Source of the DNA: Heterotrichella gracilis
Taxonomy: Eukaryota > Sar > Xanthophyceae > Tribonematales > Xanthonemataceae
Direction: 5' to 3'
Assembly (NCBI GenBank): GCA_032358255.1
Contig: JAULBX010013983.1
Location: 32,825 to 96,824, forward strand
Length of the DNA stretch: 64,000 nt
Both the position numbers and the translations under genes were made by a program. Below are positions 13,701-24,245 of this stretch, piece by piece. Position 1 is the stretch's first letter; every line of letters begins with the position of its first letter. Under the pieces are notes generated by a model. It made no database searches. It saw only the letters and a program-made list of their open reading frames with translations, and was not told the origin of the DNA.

Positions 13701-16700
13701 CGCCTCCGTGGACCTTGAAGCCCTCGCCTCCCGTCCCGACATCCTCAACAAGCTGCACTAATTAACACAGTCCTGTATCATCCATTCAATTGTCCACTCT
13801 TCGTATATTCATATTACATTAGACACTTAATATAGTTGTTCATCCCCATCTCCCCAGGACCGCGCGCGCATCCGTGGACCTTGAAGCCCTTGCCTCCCGC
13901 CCCGACATCCTCATCAAGCTGCAGCGCAGGCGACGCCTCTCCCACCTCATCACACAGAGACCCGCCCGCCGCATTGGTGGGGAGGGGGGTGGCGGCGGGG
14001 GCGGGGCGGTGGTGGGTGTGGCTGGTGGTGTGGTGGGTGGTGCTGAGCTGCGGGGGCTTCTTGCTGAGGTGGCGTGGGACCGGGGGATGCCCATAGGGGA
14101 GGTGGGGGTGCTGGCGCAGGCGCTGGTGGACAGGTGAGGGATTGGAGGGAGGGTGTGCGTAGGGTTCACTGGGAGCAGGATTCCTGTTCAAAACTATGTC
14201 TTGTGATCCAATGTTGGTTCTTGGTGACTTGCCCCAACCCAAACCAGCCATCTGTAAGCATTTTTATTCTTCCTTCCTTTGGGGTTTATGCATCTGCCTG
14301 AAAAGTACCGTGCCCATTCTGCTGGCGCAGCCTTGGTGTAGGGTTTTTCCTTAGAGTTCTGTAAGGGTCTCTGATTATACTTGAGACCTTACGTATTTGC
14401 TTTGCTTGCACAGATTTGGGACACTGCCTGAAGGCTCCAAACGCGCACACCGCCAATGGCGCTGGTGGTGGCCATTTTCCTCCCCAGATGGACACGATTA
14501 CACCTCCCTTGATGGCGATAGCACAGATGGCCACCCGCCCGCACCTGGCAGCGGACCATGGGGGCTGAAAAATGCGCTGCATTCATGGCAGGGGCACAAC
14601 TCCCAGCCCCCTTCGCAGCGTCACCGGCCCACCATGTTCAACGCAATTGACGATGCCCCCCTTGGGGGCCAAAAGAAGGGGCCCCTGCGGGGCAGCATTG
14701 CGCCCGGGGTGTCCGCATTTGCGGGCAAATTCACCATTTTCCGGAGGAGGAGGAGTAACAGCAACATCATGGTTTCCCGCCACAGTAACTTCATGTTCAA
14801 CCGCATGTCGACAGCTGGCAGCGTGCTAGTGCAGCGCGTCAGCCACTTTTTCGGAAACCCAGCTGGGATGGAACGGATCCCTATGGATGGGGATGGGTCA
14901 GAAATGGCGGGGGAGTCAGATGTGGAAACCGGGGGTGGGAGCGACACCCCCGGCACGCCACTTTCACAGCCAGGGTCGCCGATCAAAGCGTTTGGATCAG
15001 CCCCAATTGGGTTTGCATCGGCTCCTGCATCAGCTTTCGGGGGGGATTTGCAAAGGGGCGAGGCAGCACTATGCACAGAGGAGGGAAGCGCCTCAGGCAC
15101 TGCAAATATCCACAGCCACCAGGGGGGAGATGGTAGCATCAGCCCCGTTAGGAAGCACACCGTCCATTTTGCGATTTCAGAAAGCATGAAATCGGATGGT
15201 GACAGCGACTACAGCAGCGCAGTTAGCTCTCCCAGGCGGGGGTCAAAAGGCACCCTCCTGGGGTCCACAAATGCGGGCCAAATGGGGGGTAATTTGGAGC
15301 AGGGGGGCAACCCGCTGTACAGCAGGGGATCAATCAGGGCATCGGTGACCATGCGCAGGTTCAGCGATCACATCCGCCTATCCAACCTGATCAAAGATGA
15401 TCAAAGCTCATCAGAGGCGACAGAGCCCACATCAGATACAGATGAACCGTGCAGATCATCAGAGCAAGGGGTGCACATTCAGGGGGGTCAACAAGGGGAG
15501 GGCAGCGCTGGTTCAGAGGAGTTTTCAATCCCAATGCATGCCCTTGCAGCATCCCAGGCTGCGGACGATACGGTTGATGGTGCAGAAGATGCTGAGACAG
15601 GGCTTGCAAATGACCTCCCCTCCTTGCTTGATGAAATTGAGGCTGTAACCACCTGGGACGACCTCTATGCTGCCACAAATCAGGTACAAGCACTGCCAGG
15701 GGTGTAAAATGCTATGAACCAGGGTTCCTGATACTACCTGTTGCAAATGTGGTTGCGATTCATTTTCACGTTACTTTGTGTGAAGCATTTTGGGAGAACA
15801 AGGGCTGTTGACATGCACATTGTATGCGCGCCCACTTGATGCACACACCCTTGATGGCATGTGCACCCCCAATTTGTTGACTTGCAACATGACAAAAGCA
15901 CTTGTACTCAATCCTCGTTTGTGCATGTGCACCCTCCGCTTTGCAACATAACCTCGTATGAATACTTCCCCTTGGCTGACTGACCAATGTGCCTATGGTG
16001 TGTGGTGCAGGTGGTCCAGGTCATGGCTGGGCAGGCTGAGGATTTCATTAGGGTATACAGGGAGGTGCTGGCCAGCATGAGGGGGATGCAGTCAGGTGCG
16101 CTGGAGGGGAGAAGTGGGGAGGTTGAGTATCAATACTGTTGATTTAGGTTGAGTGTAATTATTTTGTTGCCCACCCATTGTGCCGTTGGCAAAGTCACGC
16201 AAAAATGGGACAGTGTTCCAGGCCGCTTGTTCAGAGTTTAGGGGATAGGGTTACACTTCTACACCCTGCCCAAGGGTTGATGACCGACAGCCAATCACGT
16301 GCAGCTGCTTGCAGGGGCATGGGGCGCGCACGCCCAAGGGAGGGGGGAGATGGCAATCCCTAGGGTTGGCATCACCGCCAGTGCAAACCCTACCCAGGAG
16401 GCGCACCAGGGGGAGCAAATCAGCCACGGTGCAACGGGACGAACATCACGCGGGTGGAGGATCTTCAGGAAATTCATGCCCCTAAATAGGGTCATGGATG
16501 ACCCTGGGATGGCACAGCGGGAGATGGAGCAGCGCGCGCATTTTGGTCAGGACCGGAATTCCTCCAACCCTCCCACGGCCCCCGGACAATGGGCCCTTTG
16601 GCGTGCACGGCACGATGACCTCCCCTCTGCAAAAGTCTCCCCACTCTCCCCTGGCGCCCATCCCCCACATAGTCATGTGCGCGCACCCCCTGCTGAGTCA

Positions 16701-17813
16701 GATGATGACGTCAGCATGGGGGGTGATGATGTCAGCGATAGCGACAGCACCATTGCGGATGTGTACAGCCAGCGGGTGACCCCCAGCCCCTCCATTTGGT
16801 CCCCTGCAAACCACAGGCTGACAGGTGGCATGCACGCCACCACCCGCCAGCAGCAGCCAATCACCGGGGAGGGCATTCGAGATGCCATGTGGCGCTCCCG
16901 GAGGCAAACCCAGGGGGCTCACAGGCTCAGCGTGAGCACAGGACCTGGGGATGGGCCGGGTCCACCACCATCATCAGCCGCCGATCACATTCAATCATCG
17001 AGCGTGCTCAGCCCATCAACATCATCAGCCACCGATCACTCGCCAGGCAGCGATGCTTTACTCGGTTCTGATGATGATGCGCCGGGCTTTCAAGTTGGGG
17101 GATCAGATGGCGACAGCACCATCCCCGACACCTTCAGCCACCGCATGACCCCCAACCCCTCGGTCTTCGCCCCCAGGCAGCGCGCCACCCCCCTCTCTTC
17201 CTTCATTCTTGGTAGACCCCCTGGGGGGATCGCCACTGGCCGATCAGGCAGCCTGGCCAACACCCGGGAGATCTCCGAACAGGCCCTCCATGCGGCACTG
17301 GCAGCAAAGTTTGGGCGCAGGTCCAGGCTGGGCAGCGGCGCGGATGGCGCATTGGGGTTGGGGAGGGAGAGGGATGTTGCTTGGGGGTCAGGCAGCTCGC
17401 ATGATCAGCCAGACCCTAGTGTAGGGTTTGGGGGCAGGGAGGGGCGTGCGCGTGGGGGTGCCCAGGGAGGTGACGGTACACTGGGGGGTGGGGCAACGGG
17501 GAGGAAATCCATTCTTGGCAGGGCGGTGCGACATGTGGACCATGATGCAGCAGGGGGTGCGATACCTCCCAAAGCAGAAATGCGTGGCCCTAGGGCAAAT
17601 GTGGAGGAGTCGCATGGAGCGGGTGGAGGGGGCGGCTCGCCATCACATGATGCCATGCAGGGCCTTGCAGGGAATGATCATGGGGGTGATGACTTCAGCA
17701 CAGGCCCAGTGGGGGATGATCATGTGGGTGATGACATCAGCAGCAAGGACAGCACCCTGGCTGATGTGTACAGCCGCCATGGCAGCGTGATGACCTGGCA
17801 CCAGGGGGAGTAA
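1749..17813 (+). CDS. giant polycystin (PKD/TRP-type) channel with proline-rich and Ig-like ectodomain
   Basis: Multi-exon gene, about 3,000 aa. Exons read in frame: 1749-2888, 3212-3407, 3616-3741, 4063-4268, 4644-4852, 5222-5296, 5451-5622, 5749-~5845, 5918-6055, 6209-6612, 7067-7469, 7610-7852, 8136-8304, 8558-8826, 9035-9100, 9373-10078, 10470-10610, 10864-10966, 11175-11403, 11854-12097, 12378-12671, 12876-13035, 13370-13546, 13858-14133, 14414-15683, 16011-16095, 16315-17813. Order: signal-like leader (an inner ATG at 2028 gives MLVVWSGVVGQWGVLAQ); a long PPSPPPP tract; Ig-like repeats of the DUF5011/HYR type (VGTYNVTYTATDAAGNRA, YDVVDGAGNKAATQRRRVNV, YPITYSVADSMGRVVAVNRT); a Cys- and N-glycosite-rich region; a polycystin extracellular domain (FLDAYTRQLSIRLLTYNSKL); helices in 11.3-13.0 kb; a pore-like segment (FGDW...FVEMFSGQMQPF); a long Ser-rich cytoplasmic tail. 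Family membership is inferred from motif order. The exon 8/9 junction did not resolve. Likely a surface or ciliary mechanosensory cation channel. Confidence 0.75.
2086..2735 (+). repeat. proline-rich (pherophorin/HRGP-like) coding tract
   Basis: About 215 codons that are almost only Pro with Ser, Ala, Leu and Asp, mainly PPPPSP and PPPPDP units, inside exon 1 of the polycystin-like gene. Such tracts in green algae are usually hydroxylated and O-glycosylated stalks of cell-wall or extracellular-matrix glycoproteins (family knowledge). Here the tract would hold the Ig-like region away from the signal peptide. The CCACCACCAT codon repetition also opens long false frames (His-rich on +, Gly- and Val-rich on -). 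Confidence 0.85.
3850..4062 (+). repeat. acceptor-side copy of exon 4 inside the intron
   Basis: Positions 3,869-3,950 repeat the start of the real exon at 4,063 (GCACCAC..., then codons for a DSxLALDDT stretch), including the preceding CAG. The upstream copy degenerates after about 60 bases and loses the frame, so the exon at 4,063-4,268 is taken as the one used. The two copies lie about 190 bases apart. Confidence 0.75.
4269..4643 (+). repeat. intron carrying donor-side copies of exon 4
   Basis: The end of exon 4 (about 4,215-4,285, ending TGTGCCCACAG|GTG) recurs at about 4,350-4,425 with the same GTGCCCACAGGTGGGG junction, and a third weaker copy follows at about 4,435-4,470. The intron therefore consists largely of diverged repeats of its own 5' splice junction. 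Confidence 0.7.
10119..10202. mobile_element. MITE-like palindrome with telomere-like loop and 7-bp target duplication
   Basis: Positions 10,126-10,149 and 10,172-10,195 are a perfect 24-nt inverted repeat (outer end CAGGGGTATACTAATAA). The 22-nt loop between them carries CCTAAAC and AAACCCTAAAC, which are plant-type telomeric motifs. The element is flanked on both sides by ACACTAG (10,119-10,125 and 10,196-10,202), as expected for a 7-bp target-site duplication. It lies in the intron after exon 16 of the polycystin-like gene. It has no coding capacity and resembles a miniature terminal-inverted-repeat element. Confidence 0.75.
11404..11853 (+). repeat. intron with both a donor-side and an acceptor-side exon copy
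   Basis: The end of exon 19 (about 11,355-11,420: GATGTGGCAGCGGGTGCAGG, then CACGCACAAG|GTGGGTGGA) is repeated at 11,500-11,550. The start of exon 20 (11,852-11,905: CAACATCAGCATGCGGTGGA) is repeated at 11,699-11,755. Neither intronic copy continues with usable splice signals: the 11,701 copy runs into GGAATGC where a donor would be needed. Splicing 11,403 to 11,854 is in phase. Confidence 0.75.
13547..13857 (+). repeat. acceptor-side copy of exon 24
   Basis: Positions 13,690-13,758 copy the start of exon 24 (13,856-13,925: AGGACCGC, then GTGGACCTTGAAGCCCT and GACATCCTC). The upstream copy ends in a TAA shortly after and is followed by AT-rich sequence, so it is read as a dead copy. Spacing is 167 bases. 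Confidence 0.75.
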
Positions 17814-18647
17814 GGGGGGCGACGGGCGGGGGGGTGGTACCGCCGTGTTGAGGGGGTTTGCACTGCGGGATGTGATTGTGGTTGTGCCACCTGGGAGCTT
17901 AGACATGCGCCAACCTTTGGGCCCCACAGGGCAACCAACCATCCCACTTTCTTGCTCATGGAATGTGGTTTGCATCAGGCGGTGACATGGTGGCCCACTA
18001 GTGATCCGCCTTTATGATAATTTGGGATGCAGCAACTGCTGCTGAATCCTATGGGACTACACTACTGTTGGGTGGGAGCGTGTAGTGCAGTCACTGATGC
18101 CACAATGCTAGGATTCTTTTGATAACACCCATTTTGCTCTTTGTCTACTTGGCAGGTGTGCCTTTGCGCTTTCCATTCACTGCCAGGGATTGCAAGGTGT
18201 TACTAACCTCTAGGGTGCGTTACTGCACAGGTTGCTGCCATGCCTGGCTGTATTTTCAACATGGGTTGTGGCGTGCCGCCATTTGTGGGGGTTGTTTTGT
18301 ATCTACCTTTTTAGAGGACCAAAAATATCAGCACAAATTTATATCAAATGCATTTTCCGTGAAAATACATGGAATTACCCAAACATATCTGATTCGTATC
18401 CCAAACCTTCTGGGACCGTGTAACCCCTTTCCATTTAACCAGGAGCATCGCCTGCGCGATACCTATTTTGCTTGGAACGCACCAGTGTGTTGCTCCTCTA
18501 AACCCTGGCAACCTTTTCACCAGGTGCACGTTGGGTGGTGCATGCATGCATATGTGTGTGGACCGTGCCATGGTCAGCATATCTCCGCATCAGCCCTCGC
18601 AACGTCCAACCCACAGTACTAGCAGCTGAACACTCATCCACAGCGAC
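17814..18647. other. intergenic region between the polycystin-like and SDH genes
   Basis: A 167-codon frame (18,119-18,622, +) is open but has no recognisable domain and no codon pattern like its neighbours, so it is not called. The interval should hold the 3' UTR of the giant channel gene and the promoter of the dehydrogenase. No hairpin or repeat stands out. Confidence 0.5.
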
Positions 18648-21600
18648 ATGCTGAGAACCGCTGCACGGTCCACAGCGGCCACCGTTTCCCGCCACCTGTG
18701 GCATGGCTCACCATCCATCGCACTGGCGGGGTTTGCATCCCAGCCGGACCCCTGGACCGAGAAAGGCAGGGACGCTGGCGCGGGGCCGCAGCGGTGGCAC
18801 AACCCGGCGGCGGTGCTGTATGGCGTTGACGACCTGCGCTTTGAGAATTTCCCCCTGCCAGCTGAACCTCCCTCGGGCTGTGTGCGGGTTGAGATGCGAG
18901 CAGTGGGGATCTGTGGCTCCGATATCCACTACTTGAAAAAGGTGTGCCTGCTTATAACTGTTTACTGCCGCTATTGTGGTATGCATTTTGCGTTCCAGGT
19001 GTTTTGGGTCAGTTTGTAGTCTGGGGTCCAAAGTGTGGGCCGTGTATGGCGGTGGCATGGTGGGGGGTGGTGCAGGGCTGCAGTCAGCAAGGACACTAAC
19101 AAAAAATGCAGAAGTTGATGTATGGTACTGTAATTCTTTATGAAACCCCATTATTGCATGCTGCTCACCATGGTGGCACCATGGTGGAGGCAGTCCCAGG
19201 TTGGAGGGTTCTGGGCGTGCAGAAAACCCTCTCACACCCTACCACATCCCGTCCAACCCCTTACAACCGCCACCCAAAGCCTGCCATTGGGCCCTAAACA
19301 CTAAGCCCTACTGATTTCGTTGGCGCCCATGCAGGGCAACATCCGCCGTGCCTCAACGCCACCCCAAAACCTACCGACACCCTACCCAAAACCCTACTAA
19401 CCCGCCTGCACAGGGCCGCATCGCCGATTTCGTGATCAAGGAGCCGATTGTGACTGGCCACGAGTCATCGGGCATTGTGAGTCACGTCGGCCAGGGGGTG
19501 AAAACACTCAAGCCAGGGGATAGGGTGGCGCTTGAGCCGGGGGTGCCATGCTGGGCGCACCACCACTGCAGGTGTGCAGCCGTAAACCCTAGAAGGAAAC
19601 CCTGGAAGGGTCTGAGGAGTGTACGGCTGCGCGTGGTTCCCTGGTGCTGTGCTATGTGGCGGCATAGTAGGGTGATGGAGGAAAACCCTGAAACCCTGCC
19701 ACTTCCCTCGGCGCCCCATTGGGAGCGGGTGGTGCTGGAGCCAGGGGTACCATGCTGGGGCACCACGACTGCAGGTTGCACAATGCAACTCTTGCAATGC
19801 CATGACAAATAATCCTATAACCAAACGTTCCCGGAAGAAATGCGGTTCTTCTGCCCTTTGGTCTTCCTTTTTCCCATTCCTTGCCAGAAAGGTCATTGTT
19901 TTGGTCGTTTAAAACAACTGCAAGCCAATCAATTGATTGCGCTTGTTCCACGCCATGCAAATCTTCCCACGGTATGGCTCTGCACTCTATGCTGCAGCCC
20001 TCTAAACCCTGTATGACTTCCTTTCCTGCAGAGAGGGCCGCTACAACCTTGACCCCGACATAAAATACTTTGCAACGCCACCCCATCATGGCTCACTGGC
20101 TGAGGTGGGTCACTAAAACCCTAGCCAAACCCTTGAGCTGCGTCCACCAATGCCCTACCCAAAACCGAGCAGTGTGTGCTCATGTGGTCACCAAGCAGCA
20201 ACTTAATTTTTTAAGTACAATGCGCAGCCTGTACGAAGTAGGGCCACCACACTGCTGGACAATTGCAGTCCCATTAGCATCCTCAAGTTTTGTGCTGATC
20301 AATCAATCCGCTCTGGTTGGAGGGACTTGGTGCCATGCTGTGTAGAGAACCTACCCGTTGACAACATTCCCTTGCATTTCCCTTGCCCCTCCCGCCACCT
20401 TCCCCTTACCCCGCAGTATGTTGACCACCCTGCGGAATTCTGCTACATTTTGCCCCCCGAGGTGACTTTTGAGGAAGGGGCCTTATGTGAGCCCCTGAGC
20501 GTGGGGATCCATGCGGTGCGAAGGGCAGGGGTGGCGCCGGGCACAAATGTGGCAATCATGGGGGCGGGACCCATCGGTGAGTTGAAGCATTACAGCGCAT
20601 TGGGCGTTATTCTTGTGGGGGTTCACTAGGTCCCCTGAGGGCCACAAGCAGTACATCTAGAGAATGGACATGTCTGGATTGAATACGGTGTTTGCTATGG
20701 CTGGACCAGTGCTGTATCAGTGCAAGCCATGGGTAATGAGACAATAATAGGTCCTATTATTATCTTATTACCCTTGGGGCAAGCTATGGGTCTCGGTGGC
20801 TCCACGTTCTCCTCTATAGATCTGTGGTCACATGAGCTGGCACTGACCCCCTATGCCTCATTTTCACCACATTAAAGACCACATCTTGCCTCAATCCCAG
20901 AGCCTTGAACAGTGGTTTTGACCCCCACACGCAGGCCTAGTCACCCTGCTGGCCGCGCGAGCCTTTGGCGCCGACAGAATCGCCATCACCGACCTCAAGG
21001 ATGACAACCTGGATCTTGCCTGCCAGCTGGGCGCTGACGTCACCTTGTCCGCTGCCAGGTGAACCCTAAACCCAACACCCCAACCTTGAACCCCAATCAG
21101 TATTATCATAACTGACCTCAAGGATTGACAACCCGACTTTGGCATGCCAGCTGGGCGTTGATTGCATCTTGCTGACGTCGCTTTATCTGCTGCCAGGTGT
21201 TGCCCCGCTGAGCTGGCGCACCACGTGGCCAAGATGCTGCCGCCGCACGGGCCCCAGGTGGTCATTGACTGCGCAGGGTTCCAGGACACAATGGAGGTGA
21301 GATGAAAATATGAACACTTTTTGAGGATATCGTCGATTTGAATCAAATCTCAGATTTGTTCAAGGATGCACGTGTGATTCTGTCATCAGTTTCTCATTAT
21401 TGCAGATAGGAATTTTTCTCATTGTATATTTCAATCAAATCGTTGGTTTGGGGTCTATATTTGCAGCAAGATCTTACCTCTGGTATCCCTATTCGAGAGG
21501 TTTTTTACAGAGGCGATAACAAATTTAATTGTAATGTAATTGGGACATAAAACCCCGGTCAACGGCACACTTACCGGTATTGGATTGTAGTTGTGCTTGT

Positions 21601-22641
21601 CCCTTGTGCAGCAAGACTGAGTGAATAAGTTTTTGACAGGGCCCTTTGTACAGGTAAAACATACATGTTGCAGGGATGTGTTGGGAGTTTCCTACAATGT
21701 GCGTTGTAGAGGGCGTGCCATCATTGCATCACATCATATGGTCATAGCAAGGGTAATAAGATAATAATAGTCCTATTATTATCTTATTACCCGTGGTCAT
21801 AGCCAACCCCTGCTCTCCTTTTACCCACCTTATGACCCCAAATTGTTCATCCCCACTCTCTTAGACCGCCCTCGCAGCCTGCCACTCTGGAGGCCGCGTG
21901 GTTTTGGTGGGGATGGGTCAGGATGGCAACCTGTCCCTGCCGCTGGCTGGCGCATCCATTCGAGAGGTGGACATACTCGGCAGCTTCAGATTTGCAAACA
22001 CGGTAGGGTCCATGTGTGGCCTTGTGGGGCAATGCATATGGGTGGGAATGTCTGCAATTGCATAGAATGTACGCACATGGTTTCATTAGGTGCATCATGC
22101 AAAAATATGGTAATATGTTTCATGTATTTATCCTCCAATTCAATTTCACTTCTGGTTGATGCGCAACAGTCACTGGCGCAGTGGCACTGTCTAAGACCTG
22201 CCTGGAACCGCAGCCTCAGCGGGCGCGTGTGGGGGTTGACTGCTAACTTTGCTGTGAGCGGAAATGCTTGTAATTAATTTAAATCAACTCATTAGCCCCA
22301 AGTCTTTCCACCAGTCAGCCTGGCCTGCATGCTGTCAATGTCTGCAGCATGGCGGTATCACCTCCCTTTGACCATCCCATCATGCGGCACGCTCTTTGCC
22401 TGCTCCTCCCAGCAGCGTTCAACGGTCCAAATTGGACTCATTTACTCATTCCCGTTTGTTTTCTTTCTTTTCCCTGCAGTACCCCCTCTGCCTTCACCTC
22501 CTACAATCAAAAAAAGTTGACGTGCTCCCCCTCATCACCCACCGATTTGGATTCTCGGCATCTGAGGTGGCAGCTGGCTTTGACACCGCCTACAGGGCAG
22601 CAGACACGGGGGCAATCAAGGTCATGTTCAACATTGACTGA
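18648..22641 (+). CDS. sorbitol / L-iditol 2-dehydrogenase (zinc MDR family)
   Basis: Eight exons join in phase to 402 aa: 18648-18941, 19414-19571, 20032-20104, 20417-20576, 20935-21058, 21197-21296, 21865-22002, 22480-22641. The enzyme oxidises polyols such as sorbitol or xylitol to ketoses with NAD+. Seen: catalytic-zinc motif [35 protein letters not shown], the Rossmann motif [18 protein letters not shown], and the C-terminal IKVMFNID. The first 35 or so residues are Arg-, Ser- and Ala-rich ([18 protein letters not shown]), compatible with mitochondrial or plastid targeting. Two of the four structural-zinc cysteines are replaced (CxxC becomes CxxH, and NLCPD becomes NLDPD), so the structural zinc is probably absent, as in animal SDH. 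Xylitol dehydrogenase is an equally possible substrate assignment. Confidence 0.92.
19735..19775 (+). repeat. donor-side copy of SDH exon 2 inside the intron
   Basis: GAGCCAGGGGTACCATGCTGG and the following GACTGCAGGTT copy the end of exon 2 (19,531-19,575) about 204 bases downstream in the following intron, including the CAG|GT junction. AAACCCT heptamer fragments lie between the two copies. Confidence 0.7.
20722..20784. mobile_element. short palindromic MITE-like element in an SDH intron
   Basis: Arms 20,727-20,751 and 20,753-20,777 are 25-nt inverted repeats with three mismatches, with GGGTAAT at the outer side and CCTATTATTATC inside. GCAAG flanks both sides (20,722-20,726 and 20,779-20,783, one base offset). 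Its arms closely match those of the element at 21,748-21,793 in another intron of the same gene, so the two are members of one family. Confidence 0.65.
21059..21196 (+). repeat. SDH intron 5: tandem copy of the preceding exon end
   Basis: Positions 21,103-21,196 of this 138-nt intron are a diverged copy of the last 76 nt of exon 5 (20,983-21,058): ACTGACCTCAAGGAT, then GACAACC, GCCAGCTGGGCG and finally CTGCTGCCAG. The same CTGCCAG|GT serves as donor in the first copy and as acceptor in the second. The remaining 40 or so bases contain CCCTAAACCC. Confidence 0.85.
21739..21802. mobile_element. short palindromic MITE-like element with 9-bp target duplication
   Basis: Element 21,748-21,793: 20-nt perfect arms (21,751-21,770 and its complement ending 21,792) beginning GGGTAATAAG, with almost no loop. 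It is flanked by the 9-bp direct repeat TGGTCATAG (21,739-21,747 and 21,794-21,802). It lies in the intron before SDH exon 7. No coding capacity. Confidence 0.75.
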
Positions 22642-23729
22642 AGTGGTTTGGTTGGCAGCCTAACTCATAAGACACCTAATTAGAGCGCTGCCCTGCCAGG
22701 TGTCTTGGCCACCGCCGTGGCAACGCATGTTCCTGGCGGGGCAAATCAAGGTGTTCAGATTTTGCGCCACCATGGGGTTGGGTTGGATGTCGTCGCCCTT
22801 GGTCATACTACACTTTCTTATCGCGGCTCAAGCTCTGTAGCTGTTGATCATTGGACTTCATGGCATCTGCGGTTAACAATCATTGGACATGAATGTGGAG
22901 AGTGTGTGTGACACATGTTATGCTATTGTTGCGTCAGCTCGGCTGACAACCTAATAATTATGACAAGCTAATTTTATCATAATAATAGTAATAGTAAAAA
23001 ATTGTCGAGTTTCTGAGAGACAAAAAATCTGTATGCGGCGCCGCGCTATGCAGTGGCTGTGGATGCCAATTGGGAATGACTCCACCTTTGTGCCATTTCT
23101 TTCTTTCTTTCTACATGCACGATGTGGGCCTGTACACAATGTCACCAGCATTTGCTCCTAAGAAGATGCTGCTCCAGTTGCAGCTTTGAACAGAATTGCC
23201 TAAACTCTGCTAAGAATGCAGTGTCTGGCTTTGTCTGGGAATGCATTTAAATCCATCCGGAGGGCCTCTAATTATGGTACATGCACTGGTGCTGGACTAA
23301 ATCATGGTAGGTTATCGGAAAGGTAGCAGACTACTAGTAGTGACTACTGTGTAGTGGCTGCGTACGCCGCATGTGAAACTGTTGTCACCACGAGGTGCAG
23401 TGACAATTCTGTTCAATACATGCGTGGCAAATTACAAACCGTGGGTTTGGAGAAACAGAGGGGACACACTTTTGGTCAATAGACATCACCTACAGTGTCC
23501 TTGGTCTAGTAGGGTTGGTTCGAAACTACCATGCTGAGCGTGCTGGGCACCAATCTGGTTTGAGGCTAAAATATCATCCCTCGGTGTTGAGGCTCAATAC
23601 TGTTGTTGATATCAAAGCGTGTTTAAGGATCAGCTTTGAAAGTTGACCTTTCTTTGAGGATACTTCACCTTTAAAAGGTAAACATTTGCAGTCGTGCAAG
23701 GTGCACCCCTCTAAGAGTTACTCACCTTC
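22642..23729. other. intergenic region downstream of SDH
   Basis: AT-richer sequence without a recognisable gene, RNA or long repeat. It should include the 3' UTR of SDH. No frame above about 70 codons shows any family resemblance. Confidence 0.5.
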
Positions 23730-24245
23730 CTTTGGCAGTTACTCACCTTCCTTTGGGAGGGAACTGGAGGCCGTTCGATAGGTCTCGCTACCACTTCGGC
23801 ACCTTCTTGTCAAGCAGACGATGGCTACTTTGTTTCAAGCAATTTGACTTCGGAGTCTGGTCACCCGTGTTGAGATCAGGTGTGTTGGACTTGGGCACCC
23901 ACGTATGCATGCATGCATCTGTGTTTGGGCTGCCTTTCCTTCCACCCATAGCTGTGGCATAGCTCAGAACACTTACCCAAAATATAGTTTCGTTCTCAAA
24001 CGATTGAATCAAAGCTGCATTTGCGCCTTTTGAGGATGCAAGTGCATGGCCGCCCACGTAATGCATGCATTGGCTTTGATGTGTGAAGTAACCCCTGTTA
24101 GTGCATGCCTAGGCCCTAAACGTAGTACCCCTCCCTCGCAGGTGCATACAAAAGCGATAACACTTTGCATATTAGTTTTGACAGGCATACGCACTTGCAC
24201 TCCATGGCGCCCCGCTGGCCTGCAGGTGTCACCCAACAGCTACAC

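Noticed and set aside
18119-18622. 167-codon + frame
   Set aside because: No domain, no conservation signal, composition unlike neighbouring exons, and it lies in an expected UTR/promoter interval.
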